This document shows positions 17,647-26,802 of a DNA stretch of 64,000 nt, in pieces (within the stretch, counting starts at the first letter, position 1; the number at the start of each line of letters is the position of its first letter). The translations under genes were made by a program, and so were the position numbers. Under the pieces are notes generated by a model. The model was not told where the DNA came from, ran no database searches, and saw only the letters and a program-made list of their open reading frames with translations. Source of the DNA: Oryzisolibacter sp. LB2S. Lineage in GTDB: Bacteria > Pseudomonadota > Gammaproteobacteria > Burkholderiales > Burkholderiaceae_C. The DNA lies in NCBI RefSeq assembly GCF_040732315.1, contig NZ_CP160388.1:3190494-3254493 (forward strand), in the 5' to 3' direction.

Positions 17647-19824
17647 ATGGCCACCTTCAAAGATATCCAACTGCTGCGCACGACCTACCTGCGCGGCCCC
17701 AGTGTCTGGACCTACTGCCCCATCCTCGAGGTCTGGCTGGACCTGGGCGAACTGGAAGACTTTCCGTCCAACAAGCTCCCCGGCTTCAACGAGCGCCTCA
17801 CGCGCTGGCTGCCCGACCTCGTGGAGCACACCTGCGGCGTGGGCGAGCGCGGCGGCTTCATCCAGCGCCTGGAAGGCGGCACCTGGATGGGCCATGTGCT
17901 CGAGCATGTGATCATCGAGCTCCTGAACCTCTCGGGCATGCCGGCCGAGTTCGGCCAGACGCGCGAGATCTCCAGGCGCGGCGTGTACCGCATGGTGTTC
18001 CGCTGCCCCGAGGAGGCCGTGGCGCGCGTGGCGCTCGAGCATGGCCACCGCCTGCTGATGGCCGCCATCAACGACCAGCCGTTTGACCTCAAGGCCGCCA
18101 TCCAGGCCATCAAGACGGCCATCAACGACCGCTATCTCGGCCCCTCCACCGGCTGCATCGTGGACGCCGCGAGCGAGCGCCGCATCCCGCACATCCGCCT
18201 GAACGACGGCAACCTCGTGCAGCTGGGCTACGGCGCGGCGCAGCGGCGCATCTGGACGGCCGAGAGCGACCAGACCAGCGCCATCGCCGAGGGCATCGCA
18301 CAGGACAAGGACTTCACCAAGCGCCTCTTGGCCTCCTGCGGCGTGCCCGTGCCCGAGGGCCAGATCGTCAAGAGCGCCGAGGAGGCCTGGGAGGTGGCGC
18401 AGGAAATCGGCTTCCCCGTCACCGTCAAGCCGTCCGACGGCAACCACGCGCGCGGCGTGACGCTGGAGCTCTCCAAGGAGGCCGACATCAAGGCCGCGTT
18501 CGCGCTCGCCGAGCCCGAGGGCTCGGATGTCATCGTCGAAAAATTCATCGACGGCGTGGAGCACCGCCTGCTGGTCGTGGGCGGCAAGGTGGTGGCCGCG
18601 ACCAAGGGCGAGACCGTGAGCGTGCACGGCAACGGCCAGGCCACGCTGCGCGAGCTCGTCGCCGTGCTCAACCAGGACCCGCGCCGCGGCCCCGAGCAGG
18701 AATACCCGCTGGACTGGATAGACGTGGAAAAGGGCGCGGTCCAGCTCGAGCTGCGGCGCCAGGGCGTCACGCCCGACAGCGTCATCGCCAAGGGCCAGAG
18801 CGTGCTGCTGCAGCGCAACGGCAACATGGCCATAGACTGCACCGACGACGTGCACCCCGACGTGGCCTACTACGCTCAGCTCGCGGCCCGGATCGTGGGC
18901 CTGGACATCGCGGGCATGGACATGATCGTCAAGGACGTCTCCAAGCCCCTGCAGGGCCAGGGCGCGATTCTGGAGGTCAACGCCGGCCCGGGCCTGCTCA
19001 TGCACCTCAAGCCCACGAGCGGCGCGCCGCGCCCCGTGGGCATGGCCATTGCCGACCACCTGTTCCCGCGCGAGGACGGCCCGGGCGCGGGCCGCATCCC
19101 TCTGGTGGGCATTGCCGGCACGCGGCACAACGCCTTCATCGCGCGCCTGGTGGGCTGGCTGCTGCAGCTCTCGGGCAAGTTGACCGGCGTGGCCAGCAGC
19201 GAGGGCATGTTCCTCGCCAACCGCCAGACGCAGAAGACCAACACCGCCAACTGGGCCGGCGCCCACCGCCTGCTGACCAACCGCCTGGCCCAGGCCGCGG
19301 TGATCCAGACCACGGCGCGCTCCATCCTCGAGGAAGGCCTGGCCTACGACCGCTGCCTGGTCGGCGTGGTGACCGACATGGACGGCTACGAGAGCCTGGC
19401 CGACCACGACGTGCTCGAGCAGGCCAAGATGACGCGCGTGCTGCGCACCCAGATCGACGTGGTGCTCGACGAGGGCGCGGGCGTGCTCAATGCCGACATC
19501 GCCCAGGTGGCCGAACTCGCCCCCTTGTGCGACGGCGAGGTGCTGCTGTACTCCACCAGCGCCGACAACGCCGTCATCGCTGCCCACCGTGCCGACACCG
19601 AGAACGGCAACGAGGGCCGCGCCGTGTTCGTGCGCGGCGAGCAGGTCATCCTGGCCACGGGCGCGAGCGAGCGCGTGCTCGGCACCCTCGCCGCGCTGAC
19701 GCCGGCCGGCGGCCAGCGGCCCGACACCCCGGCCCTGCTCGCGGCCATTGCCACGGCCTGGTCCATGGACATAGGGCCGGACCTGATCGCCGCCGGCATC
19801 AAGACCTTCGACTACCAGGCGTGA
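17647..19824 (+). CDS. Cyanophycin synthetase-like protein with degenerate Mur-ligase P-loop
   Basis: 725-residue homologue of cyanophycin synthetase. The N-terminal domain (residues 1-160) and ATP-grasp domain (about 215-470, with KPSDGNHARGV and the EVNAGPGL metal site) are intact. In the C-terminal Mur-ligase-like domain the ATP-binding loop is GIAGTRHN (residues 488-495) where CphA has GTNGKT, so Lys and Thr needed for nucleotide binding are lost. The domain is also about 140 residues shorter than in the neighbour. It resembles the CphA'/CphA2-type second enzymes of betaproteobacteria, thought to have only one functional ligase site. It is first in a cluster with cphA. Confidence 0.88.
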   Translation: MATFKDIQLLRTTYLRGPSVWTYCPILEVWLDLGELEDFPSNKLPGFNERLTRWLPDLVEHTCGVGERGGFIQRLEGGTWMGHVLEHVIIELLNLSGMPAEFGQTREISRRGVYRMVFRCPEEAVARVALEHGHRLLMAAINDQPFDLKAAIQAIKTAINDRYLGPSTGCIVDAASERRIPHIRLNDGNLVQLGYGAAQRRIWTAESDQTSAIAEGIAQDKDFTKRLLASCGVPVPEGQIVKSAEEAWEVAQEIGFPVTVKPSDGNHARGVTLELSKEADIKAAFALAEPEGSDVIVEKFIDGVEHRLLVVGGKVVAATKGETVSVHGNGQATLRELVAVLNQDPRRGPEQEYPLDWIDVEKGAVQLELRRQGVTPDSVIAKGQSVLLQRNGNMAIDCTDDVHPDVAYYAQLAARIVGLDIAGMDMIVKDVSKPLQGQGAILEVNAGPGLLMHLKPTSGAPRPVGMAIADHLFPREDGPGAGRIPLVGIAGTRHNAFIARLVGWLLQLSGKLTGVASSEGMFLANRQTQKTNTANWAGAHRLLTNRLAQAAVIQTTARSILEEGLAYDRCLVGVVTDMDGYESLADHDVLEQAKMTRVLRTQIDVVLDEGAGVLNADIAQVAELAPLCDGEVLLYSTSADNAVIAAHRADTENGNEGRAVFVRGEQVILATGASERVLGTLAALTPAGGQRPDTPALLAAIATAWSMDIGPDLIAAGIKTFDYQA

Positions 19825-19833
19825 CGCAGCACC

Positions 19834-19890
19834 ACAAAAACAATAGCTGCTCGCGCTTGTCCCATAAGCGTTACAGCCCCATTTGACCTG
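19834..19890 (+). repeat. Dispersed repeat, copy D
   Basis: CAATAGCTGCTCGCGCTTGT, then CCCATAAGCGTTACAGCCCC and ATTTGA. It fills most of the 89-bp gap between the two cyanophycin genes and may form a hairpin (CGCTTGTCCCATAAGCG) in their common mRNA. Confidence 0.75.
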
Positions 19891-19913
19891 ATACACGGCT
19901 GAAAGAACCCACC

Positions 19914-22511
19914 ATGCAGATCACCCGCATCCGCGCCCTGCGCGGCCCCAACCTCTGGACGCGCAGCACGGCCATCGAGGCCATCGTGCAATGCACCGAG
20001 GACGAGCACGACATCACCCACCTGCCCGGCTTCGAGGACCGGCTGCGCGCGCGCTTTCCGCAGATCGGCGCGCTGCAGCCCCAGGGGGCGGACCAGCCGC
20101 TGTCGCTGGCCGACGTGCTCGAGACCGCGGCCCTGGCGCTGCAGGCCCAGGCCGGCTGCCCCGTGACCTTCAGCCGCACGCACGAGACCGTGGAGGACGG
20201 CACCTACCAGGTGGTCGTGGAATACACCGAGGAGTCGGTGGGCCGCCTGGCCATGGAGCGGGCCGAGGCGCTGCTGCAGGCCGCCCTGCAGGATCAGCCG
20301 TTTGACGCGCCGGCCGTGATCGCCGAGCTGCGCGAGCTCGACGAGGACGACCGCATCGGCCCCTCGACGGGCTCCATCGTCGACGCCGCCGTGGCGCGCG
20401 GCATACCGTTTCGGCGCCTGACCAGCGGCTCGCTCGTGCAGCTGGGCTGGGGCAGCAAGGCGCGGCGCATCCAGGCGGCCGAGCTCGACCTGACCAGCGC
20501 CGTGGCCGAGTCCATCGCCCAGGACAAGGACTTGACCAAGCGCCTGCTGCACGCCGCGGGCGTGCCCGTGCCCATGGGCCGGCCCGTCACCGACGTGGAG
20601 GACGCCTGGGCCGTGGCCGAGGAGGTCGGCCTGCCCGTGGTCGTCAAGCCCCAGGACGGCAACCAGGGCAAGGGTGTGACGGTGAACATCACCAGCCGCG
20701 CCCAGCTCGAGGCCGCGTTTGCCACGGCGCGGTCTTTCAGCGACGAGGTCATGGTCGAGCGCTTTCTGCCCGGCAACGACTTCCGCCTGCTGGTCGTGGG
20801 CCAGCAGCTCGTGGCCGCCGCGCGGCGCGAGCCGCCCCAGGTGCTGGGCGACGGGCAGCACACGATTCGCGAGCTCGTGGACATCGTCAACCAGGACCCG
20901 CGCCGCGGCTCGGGCCATGGCACGGCGCTGACCAAGGTGCGCCTGGACGACATCGCCATCGCGCGCATCGCCGCCGAGGGCCTGACGCCCGACAGCGTGC
21001 CCGCCCAGGGCCAGCGCGTGGTGCTGCGCAACAACGCCAACCTGTCCACGGGCGGCAGCGCCACCGATGTGACCGACGACGTGCACCCCGAGATCGCCGC
21101 GCGCGCCATCGAGGCCGCCCAGACCATTGGCCTGCACATCTGCGGCGTGGACGTGATCTGCGAGACCATGCTCAAGCCCCTGGAGGAACAGGGCGGCGGC
21201 ATCGTCGAGGTCAACGCCGCGCCCGGCCTGCGCATGCACCTCGCGCCCTCGTTCGGCAAGGCGCGCAACGTGGGTGCGCCCATGGTCGATCAGCTGTTCG
21301 CCCCGGGCGAGGACGGGCGCATCCCCGTGGTCGCCGTCACGGGCACCAACGGCAAGACCACCACCACGCGCCTGATCGGCCAGCTGCTGGCCGCGCATGG
21401 CCTGCGCGTGGGCATGACCAACACCGACGGCGTGTACGTGCACGGCCGCCAGATCGACAGCGGCGACTGCTCGGGCCCGAGGAGCGCGCGCAACGTGCTG
21501 TTTCACCCCGAGGTCGACGCGGCCGTGCTCGAATGCGCGCGCGGCGGCATCCTGCGCGAGGGCCTGGGCTTCGACCGCTGCGAGGTGGCCGTGGTCACCA
21601 ACGTGGGCGCGGGCGACCACCTGGGCCTGAACTACATCACCACCGTGGAGGATGTGGCGGTCTTGAAGCGCGTCATCGTGCAGAACGTGGCGCAGAGCGG
21701 CTACGCCGTGCTCAATGCCGCCGACCCCCATGTGGCCGTGATGGCCGGCAACTGCCCGGGCCAGGTGATCTTCTTTGCCGCCGACCGCCACCACCCGGTC
21801 ATGGCCACGCACCGCGCACAGGGCAGCCGCGTGGTCTATGTGGACGAGGGCCATATCGTGGCCGCCGAGGGCTCGTGGCGCGAGTCGATCGCGCTGCGCG
21901 ACATACCGATCACGCGCGGCGGCAGCATCGCCTTCCAGGTCGAGAACGTCATGGCCGCCGTGGCCGCGGCCTGGGCCCTGGGCCTGCCCTGGCAGACCAT
22001 ACGCCGGGGCCTGGCGGGCTTCACGACCGACAGCGACAACGCCCCCGGCCGCTTCAACATCATGGACTACCGCGGCGCCACGCTGATCGCCGACTACGGC
22101 CACAACCCCGACGCCATGCGCGCCCTGGTGCAGGCCGTGCAGGCCATGCCGGGCCAGCGGCGCAGCGTTGTTATCAGCGGCGCAGGCGACCGGCGCGATC
22201 AGGACATCATCGAGCAGACCCAGATCCTGGGCGCGGCCTTCGACGACGTGGTGCTGTACCAGGACGCCTGCCAGCGCGGCCGCGAGGACGGCGAGGTGCT
22301 GGCCCTGCTGCGCAAGGGCCTCGAGGGCGCGCCGCGCACCCGCTACGTGACGGAGATCCACGGTGAGTTCATCGCCATAGACCACGCGCTCGAGCGCCTC
22401 TCGCCGGGCGACCTCTGCCTGGTGCTGGTCGATCAGGTCGAAGAGGCCCTGGAGCACCTGCGCCGCCGCTGCGCCGAGGCGGCGAACACCGCGCCGGCGG
22501 GGTCGGCATGA
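19914..22511 (+). CDS. cphA: Cyanophycin synthetase
   Basis: CphA polymerises Asp and Arg into cyanophycin without a ribosome, as a carbon/nitrogen reserve. The 865-residue protein has an N-terminal domain (1-160), an ATP-grasp domain (about 210-460, [19 protein letters not shown]) that adds Asp, and a complete Mur-ligase domain with P-loop GTNGKT at residues 477-482 that adds Arg. Near residue 735 are a DYGHNPDA motif and the Mur-like C-terminal fold. Length and motifs indicate a fully active enzyme. No cyanophycinase gene is visible in the window. The TGA overlaps the next start codon (ATGA). Confidence 0.95.
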   Translation: MQITRIRALRGPNLWTRSTAIEAIVQCTEDEHDITHLPGFEDRLRARFPQIGALQPQGADQPLSLADVLETAALALQAQAGCPVTFSRTHETVEDGTYQVVVEYTEESVGRLAMERAEALLQAALQDQPFDAPAVIAELRELDEDDRIGPSTGSIVDAAVARGIPFRRLTSGSLVQLGWGSKARRIQAAELDLTSAVAESIAQDKDLTKRLLHAAGVPVPMGRPVTDVEDAWAVAEEVGLPVVVKPQDGNQGKGVTVNITSRAQLEAAFATARSFSDEVMVERFLPGNDFRLLVVGQQLVAAARREPPQVLGDGQHTIRELVDIVNQDPRRGSGHGTALTKVRLDDIAIARIAAEGLTPDSVPAQGQRVVLRNNANLSTGGSATDVTDDVHPEIAARAIEAAQTIGLHICGVDVICETMLKPLEEQGGGIVEVNAAPGLRMHLAPSFGKARNVGAPMVDQLFAPGEDGRIPVVAVTGTNGKTTTTRLIGQLLAAHGLRVGMTNTDGVYVHGRQIDSGDCSGPRSARNVLFHPEVDAAVLECARGGILREGLGFDRCEVAVVTNVGAGDHLGLNYITTVEDVAVLKRVIVQNVAQSGYAVLNAADPHVAVMAGNCPGQVIFFAADRHHPVMATHRAQGSRVVYVDEGHIVAAEGSWRESIALRDIPITRGGSIAFQVENVMAAVAAAWALGLPWQTIRRGLAGFTTDSDNAPGRFNIMDYRGATLIADYGHNPDAMRALVQAVQAMPGQRRSVVISGAGDRRDQDIIEQTQILGAAFDDVVLYQDACQRGREDGEVLALLRKGLEGAPRTRYVTEIHGEFIAIDHALERLSPGDLCLVLVDQVEEALEHLRRRCAEAANTAPAGSA

Positions 22512-22990
22512 GGGCGCCGCGCGCCGCCTGCCTGGCCGCCGCGGGCCTGCTCACGGCCGGCCTGTGCATGGCCCAGTCCGAGAAGATCGGCACCGTGGAC
22601 ACGGCCTTCCAGTGGATAGGCCGCGACCACGACGTCATCGTCGAGGCCTATGACGACCCGCAGGTCGCCGGCGTCACCTGCTATGTCTCGCGCGCGCGCA
22701 AGGGCGGCATCAAGGGCACGCTGGGCCTGGCCGAGGACCGCGCCGAGGCCTCGATCGCCTGCCGCCAGGTCGGCCCCATCACCTTCGGCCAGCCGCTCAA
22801 GGCCCAGCAGGAGGTGTTCAGCGAGCGCATGTCCCTCCTGTTCAAGCGCCTGCGCGTGGTGCGCATGGTGGACGCCAAGCGCAACACCCTGGTCTATCTG
22901 ACCTATTCCGACAAGCTCATCGACGGCTCGCCACAGAACAGCGTCACGGCCGTGCCCGTGGATCGGGCGACGCCGATTCCGCTCAGGTAA
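22508..22990 (+). CDS. creA: CreA family periplasmic protein
   Basis: 160-residue secreted protein of unknown function in the CreA family. The signal peptide is residues 1-22 ([10 protein letters not shown]). Family features are [19 protein letters not shown], a [13 protein letters not shown] segment and [14 protein letters not shown]. Two cysteines (in GVTC and IACRQ) could form a disulfide. Its ATG overlaps the cphA stop by four bases, so translation is coupled to cyanophycin synthetase. In E. coli creA belongs to a carbon-metabolism locus. A link to cyanophycin is suggested only by this coupling. Confidence 0.88.
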   Translation: MRAPRAACLAAAGLLTAGLCMAQSEKIGTVDTAFQWIGRDHDVIVEAYDDPQVAGVTCYVSRARKGGIKGTLGLAEDRAEASIACRQVGPITFGQPLKAQQEVFSERMSLLFKRLRVVRMVDAKRNTLVYLTYSDKLIDGSPQNSVTAVPVDRATPIPLR

Positions 22991-23052
22991 GGCGGATTAC
23001 ACCGGCCGCGGGGCCGCCATCCCTGCTGGGAGCCGTCCTCCCCGCGTGGTGC

Positions 23053-23137
23053 CGTCATCCCGCGAAGGCGGGGATCCAGGTTCATCACCACGTTCATGCA
23101 GCGCGACCGTGGATCCCCGCCTTCTCGGGGATGACGG
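23053..23137. repeat. REP-type inverted repeat pair
   Basis: CGTCATCCCGCGAAGGCGGGG followed by ATCCA (23053-23078) and its near-exact inverse TGGATCCCCGCCTTCTCGGG plus GATGACGG (23110-23137) flank a 31-bp spacer. This is the common proteobacterial extragenic palindrome type. It lies in the 233-bp gap between convergent creA and the DsbA-family gene and may terminate or stabilise both mRNAs. Confidence 0.8.
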
Positions 23138-23159
23138 AGGCGCCAAGGTCGCCGTTGCA

Positions 23160-23208
23160 ACAAAAACAAGCAAATCGCCTTGCCAGACAAGCGCCAACAG
23201 CTATCGAA
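23160..23208 (-). repeat. Dispersed repeat, copy E
   Basis: On the minus strand GATAGCTGTTGGCGCTTGTC, then TGGCAAGGCGATTTGC. It lies just downstream of the DsbA-family stop. It shares TGGCGCTTGyCTGGCAAGGC with the intragenic copy G. Confidence 0.65.
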
Positions 23209-23223
23209 CAGATAGCATATGCA

Positions 23224-23886
23224 TCACTGGACAGCCATCTGCCTGAGCGCCTGCTCGAACACCTCGACCGGCTGGCCACCCTCGATCAGGTGGCGCTCAT
23301 TGACGATCACGGCCGGCACCGCATGGATGCCCTGCTCCCGGTAGAAGGCCTGGCGCTCGCGCACGGCGTCGGCAAACTCGCCGGAATCGATCACGGCGCG
23401 CGCGCAGGCCTCATCGAGCCCCAGGTCACGCACCAGGCGCAGCAGCACGTCGCGGTCGGACGGGTTCTCGCCATCGGTGAAATGGCGCTTGAACAGCCCC
23501 CGCTGGAACGCGAGCTGCTGGCCGCGAGCGCCCTCCTCGCCCAGCCAGTGCAGCAGGCGGTGCGCGTCGAAGCTGTTGTAGATGCGCGTGCGCCGCTGGC
23601 TGAACGTGAAGCCCAGGGCCGCGCCACGCGCCGCGATCTGCGCGTGTGTCTGCTCGAGCTGCGCGCGGCCGGCACCGTACTTGGCCGCCAGGTGATCGAA
23701 CAAATCCTCGCCCCCGGGCGCCATGCCGGGGTTGAGCTCGAAGGGCTGGAAATGCCAGTCGATCTGCACCTCGCCCGCCAGGCGGTCGGCCGCCTGCGTG
23801 AGCGCCGCCAGACCGATGGCGCACCATGGGCAGACCACGTCCGAGACAAAGTCGATCTTCAGGGTGACGGGGGCGGTGGCGGGCAT
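23224..23886 (-). CDS. DsbA-family oxidoreductase, FrnE-like
   Basis: 220-residue thioredoxin-fold protein without a signal peptide, so cytosolic, as expected for the FrnE/polyketide-biosynthesis DsbA group. The active site is Cys19-Pro-Trp-Cys22 (FVSDVVCPWC). The cis-Pro loop is HAVPAVIVN near residue 193. Helical insertion domain residues fall between about 65 and 175. FrnE proteins act as disulfide isomerases or oxidoreductases, often linked to oxidative stress. I start at ATG 23886, because the conserved beta strand follows directly. Longer in-frame starts run into non-conserved sequence. Confidence 0.87.
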   Translation of the reverse strand: MPATAPVTLKIDFVSDVVCPWCAIGLAALTQAADRLAGEVQIDWHFQPFELNPGMAPGGEDLFDHLAAKYGAGRAQLEQTHAQIAARGAALGFTFSQRRTRIYNSFDAHRLLHWLGEEGARGQQLAFQRGLFKRHFTDGENPSDRDVLLRLVRDLGLDEACARAVIDSGEFADAVRERQAFYREQGIHAVPAVIVNERHLIEGGQPVEVFEQALRQMAVQ

Positions 23887-24001
23887 GCGCTCTTTCGGTG
23901 ACGGTGGCCGGCCATTGTCGCGCAGCATGTTCTTGACATGGCATGGCGTCCGTATTTTGATGATGCCCTGCGTTTCATCACCGCAGCGACTGGAGGACAC
24001 C

Positions 24002-24247
24002 ATGCGCATCGAGGAAATGATTGCCGCCGTCCAGGCCAGGCTCGGCATAGAGGTCGATGGACGTGCGGGTCATTCCAACCACCACTTCGGCATTGCGTTC
24101 GACATCGGCGTGTTCGAGTGCAACCGCCACCTGGGCGCGTCGCCCAAGTACAAGGCCGTGGGCACGCTGGGCATGGGCCTGACGAAGCGGCAGGCGCTGG
24201 CCGAGCTGCGGGCGCGCCACGCATCGGGCCAACCGGTCTTTGCCTGA
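24002..24247 (+). CDS. Small hypothetical protein (81 aa)
   Basis: Not recognised. The 81-residue product is soluble and begins MRIEEMIAAVQARLGIEVDG. It has a His-containing central stretch (GHSNHHFGIAFDIGVFECN) and a basic, helical C-terminus (LTKRQALAELRARHASG). The start has GGAGG about 8 bp upstream. It lies 32 bp before the lipase gene on the same strand, so the two are probably co-transcribed. Composition matches the chromosome. It could be a partner or regulator of the lipase, but nothing in the sequence shows this. Confidence 0.6.
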   Translation: MRIEEMIAAVQARLGIEVDGRAGHSNHHFGIAFDIGVFECNRHLGASPKYKAVGTLGMGLTKRQALAELRARHASGQPVFA

Positions 24248-24279
24248 ACCTCCGAGGACCCATCCTCCAGGAGCCGCAC

Positions 24280-25845
24280 ATGGCCGACACCCATGCCCCG
24301 TTCTTCCCCATCATCTACGTGCGCGGCTATGCGATGACCGAGCGCGAGCGGGACGAGACCACGGCCGATCCGTTCTGCGGCTTCAACCTGGGCTCCACCG
24401 TCTACCGCGCCACGCCGGACAAGACCCGGCCGGCCCAGAAGTTCGTCTTCGAGTCCCCCGTGCTGCGGCTGATGTCGGACTTCGGCTACTGCGACGTCTA
24501 CGACAACGGCCTGGACATCATGGACGGCGAATGGGAGGGCGGCATCACACCGCGCTCCATCGTCATCTACCGCTACTACGAACAGGCCTCGGCGCTGCTG
24601 GGCAGCGGCAAGACGCCGGACATCTCGCATTTCGCGCGCGGCCTGAGCGAGCTGATCCTGCGCGTGCGCGAGCTCGTCTGCACCAACCCAGCCAACGCAC
24701 TGGCGCCGGAGGACTTTCGCTGCCATCTGGTGGCGCACTCCATGGGCGGCCTGGTGTGCCGCGCCTTTCTGCAGAACCCCGAGCTGGGCGAGAACCAGGC
24801 GCGCGCCTGCGTGGACAAGGTGTTCACCTACGCCACGCCGCACAACGGCATCGAAGTCGCGGGCATCAACGTGCCCCAATGGCTGAGCGCCGCGGACATG
24901 AACAACTTCAACCGCGAGTACATGGCCCGCTATCTGAAGCTCGAGACGCTCTACCAGAAGACAGGGCGCGTGGACTGGCTGCCCGAGGAGGCCTTCCCGT
25001 CCGAGCGCTTCTTTTGCATGATCGGCAGCAATCGGGCCGACTACGGCGTGGCCCTGGGCCTGTCGCGCACCTTTGCCGGACATGGCAGCGACGGCCTGGT
25101 ACGCATAGAGAACGCCTCGGTCTGGGGCGTCAATGCCAAGGGCAAGCTCTCCAGCCCCTGCGCCACGGCCTACGCCTACCGCTCGCATTCGGGCTTTTTC
25201 GGCATCGTCAACAGCGAGGAGGCCTACCAGAACCTCACGCGCTTTCTGTTCGGCGACGTGCGCGTGGACATCTGGGTGGACATCGATTCCGTGCAGCTGC
25301 CGCCCGAGATCCAGGGCAAGGCCGTCAACGCGCTCTACCAGTTCGAGCTGCTGGCCTCGCCGCGCGGCAAGCGCTGGTACCTCACGCGCAGGATGGCCGA
25401 GGAGGACTCCGTGGCCTGCCGCAGCCACCAGGACCTGGTGGACCCGGCGAACAAGAACGCCAGAAGCATCTACCTGTCCACCGCCTTCCTTGCCAACCGT
25501 GCCCGCGTCAACCCCGCGCGGCCCTCGCTGGCCTACGGCCTGACGCTGGGCGTGCGCGTGCCCGACTACGAGGTGGAGCGCAAGTTCTGGGCCGACATGC
25601 ACTACGAGGGCCGCTACCTGTTCCGCGACACCGTGGTCGTCGAGATGGTGCCACCCCAGGTGCCGGGCGAGGCCTGGACGGCGAGCTTCGGCTGGCAGAG
25701 CGACAGCGCGGGGCGCGCCACCGAGTCCCTGGACTACAAGACGCTCAAGAGCGGCAAGCAGGTGATGTCGATCGCCTTTGGCAGCACCACGGCCCCGGGC
25801 ATTGCCGGCCGGCTGCGCTTCGTCGTGTCGGCGTGGAACGCATAG
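24280..25845 (+). CDS. Lipase-like alpha/beta hydrolase
   Basis: 521-residue protein. The first 300 residues form an alpha/beta-hydrolase of the lipase type with the nucleophile elbow AHSMGG (Ser154), an oxyanion-type IIYVRGY strand near residue 10, and a candidate His in a GHGSDGLV segment. The remaining 220 residues are an unassigned, beta-rich C-terminal region (VDIWVDIDSVQLPPE onward). There is no signal peptide, so it is cytosolic or exported by a non-Sec route. ATG 24280 follows CCAGGAG by 5 bp. A hairpin terminator follows at 25871. Substrate is unknown. Confidence 0.75.
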   Translation: MADTHAPFFPIIYVRGYAMTERERDETTADPFCGFNLGSTVYRATPDKTRPAQKFVFESPVLRLMSDFGYCDVYDNGLDIMDGEWEGGITPRSIVIYRYYEQASALLGSGKTPDISHFARGLSELILRVRELVCTNPANALAPEDFRCHLVAHSMGGLVCRAFLQNPELGENQARACVDKVFTYATPHNGIEVAGINVPQWLSAADMNNFNREYMARYLKLETLYQKTGRVDWLPEEAFPSERFFCMIGSNRADYGVALGLSRTFAGHGSDGLVRIENASVWGVNAKGKLSSPCATAYAYRSHSGFFGIVNSEEAYQNLTRFLFGDVRVDIWVDIDSVQLPPEIQGKAVNALYQFELLASPRGKRWYLTRRMAEEDSVACRSHQDLVDPANKNARSIYLSTAFLANRARVNPARPSLAYGLTLGVRVPDYEVERKFWADMHYEGRYLFRDTVVVEMVPPQVPGEAWTASFGWQSDSAGRATESLDYKTLKSGKQVMSIAFGSTTAPGIAGRLRFVVSAWNA

Positions 25846-25870
25846 GAGGCTGAAGGACGTGGAAGTCGCC

Positions 25871-25901
25871 GGCTGCCAATCGACCGCAGCAGCCCATTTT
25901 T
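25871..25901 (+). terminator. Intrinsic terminator after the lipase-like gene
   Basis: GGCTGC (25871-25876) pairs with GCAGCC (25889-25894) across a 12-base loop and is followed by CATTTTTG. It lies 26 bp past the stop codon in a convergent gap. Confidence 0.55.
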
Positions 25902-25959
25902 GACTACACCGCTCTTCGAGAACGCTGTCGGCGCTCCAAGTCCGAGAGCCTCCAGGCTG

Positions 25960-26676
25960 TCAATAGCCGAAGAATTCCTCGCTGCGCACGTCGTCCTCAT
26001 CCACGCCCGCATCGACAAGCGTGTTGCGCATGGCCTCGACCAGGGCCGGCGGGCCCGCGACGTAGAAGATGGGGTCCGCAAGCCCCGCGATGGCGCGCCG
26101 CACCAGGGCGCCGTCGATATGGCCCGTGGCGCCGTCCCAGGCCTGCTGCGAATGCGCCATGTCGGTCATGGTGGCGACGAGGCGCATGTGCGGGTTGCGC
26201 GCCGCGAGCGCCTGCAGTTCGGCGAGGAAGGCCGCATCCTCGGGTCTGCGGTTGGAGTACAGCAGCACCAGGGCCTGTTCGGATCGCTGTTCGGCCGCTT
26301 GACGCAGCATGCTCATGAAGGGCGTGATGCCTATGCCGCCGGCGATCAGCACGCCCGCGCGCGCCAGCTTCTTGTGCAGCGTGAGCGAGCCGAACGGCCC
26401 GTCGATCTGCAGGTCGCTGCCCGGCTCCAGCGACGCGAGGGCACGCTTGAACCTGCTGCCCCGCATGCGGGTGGCGAACACCAGCTCGGCCTCGTGCGGC
26501 GCGCTGACGATGGAAAACGCGTGGCTGCCGTCCTCGCCCTCGGCACCGCCGGGCAGCATGACCTCGAAGGCCTGACCGGCGCGGAACTCAAAGCCCGCGG
26601 GCTTCTCCAGGTGAAAGGCCATGGTGCCCAGGGCCACGGGTTGTTTGGCAAGCAGCTTGACGGTGTAGGTAGCCAT
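25960..26676 (-). CDS. FAD-dependent ferredoxin/flavodoxin-type reductase domain protein
   Basis: 238-residue single-module oxidoreductase of the ferredoxin-NADP reductase superfamily. The FAD domain is residues 1-100 (FRAGQAFEVMLPGG; the RxYS-like motif appears as HAFSIVSAP). The NAD(P) domain starts at GVLIAGGIGITPFMSML and ends with FYVAGPPALVEAM and a terminal EEFFGY. There is no 2Fe-2S domain, so electrons must go to a separate partner. An AGGAGAGGA ribosome site precedes ATG 26676. It lies 126 bp downstream of the acyl-CoA synthetase gene on the same strand. A functional link is not evident. Confidence 0.87.
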   Translation of the reverse strand: MATYTVKLLAKQPVALGTMAFHLEKPAGFEFRAGQAFEVMLPGGAEGEDGSHAFSIVSAPHEAELVFATRMRGSRFKRALASLEPGSDLQIDGPFGSLTLHKKLARAGVLIAGGIGITPFMSMLRQAAEQRSEQALVLLYSNRRPEDAAFLAELQALAARNPHMRLVATMTDMAHSQQAWDGATGHIDGALVRRAIAGLADPIFYVAGPPALVEAMRNTLVDAGVDEDDVRSEEFFGY

Positions 26677-26802
26677 GGTGCGTCCTCTCCTTGTTGTCCG
26701 CGCGGGCGCTCATGCGCCATGGGGTGCGGTGCATGGCCACCATGTTCCCGCATTGGCCGCGAGGCTGCCACATCGCCCCCCATGCACCCAACCGCGCCGT
26801 GG

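Noticed and set aside
17506..22457. Long minus-strand frames opposite both cyanophycin synthetase genes
   Set aside because: His/Ala/Val-rich antisense translations with no recognisable motif.
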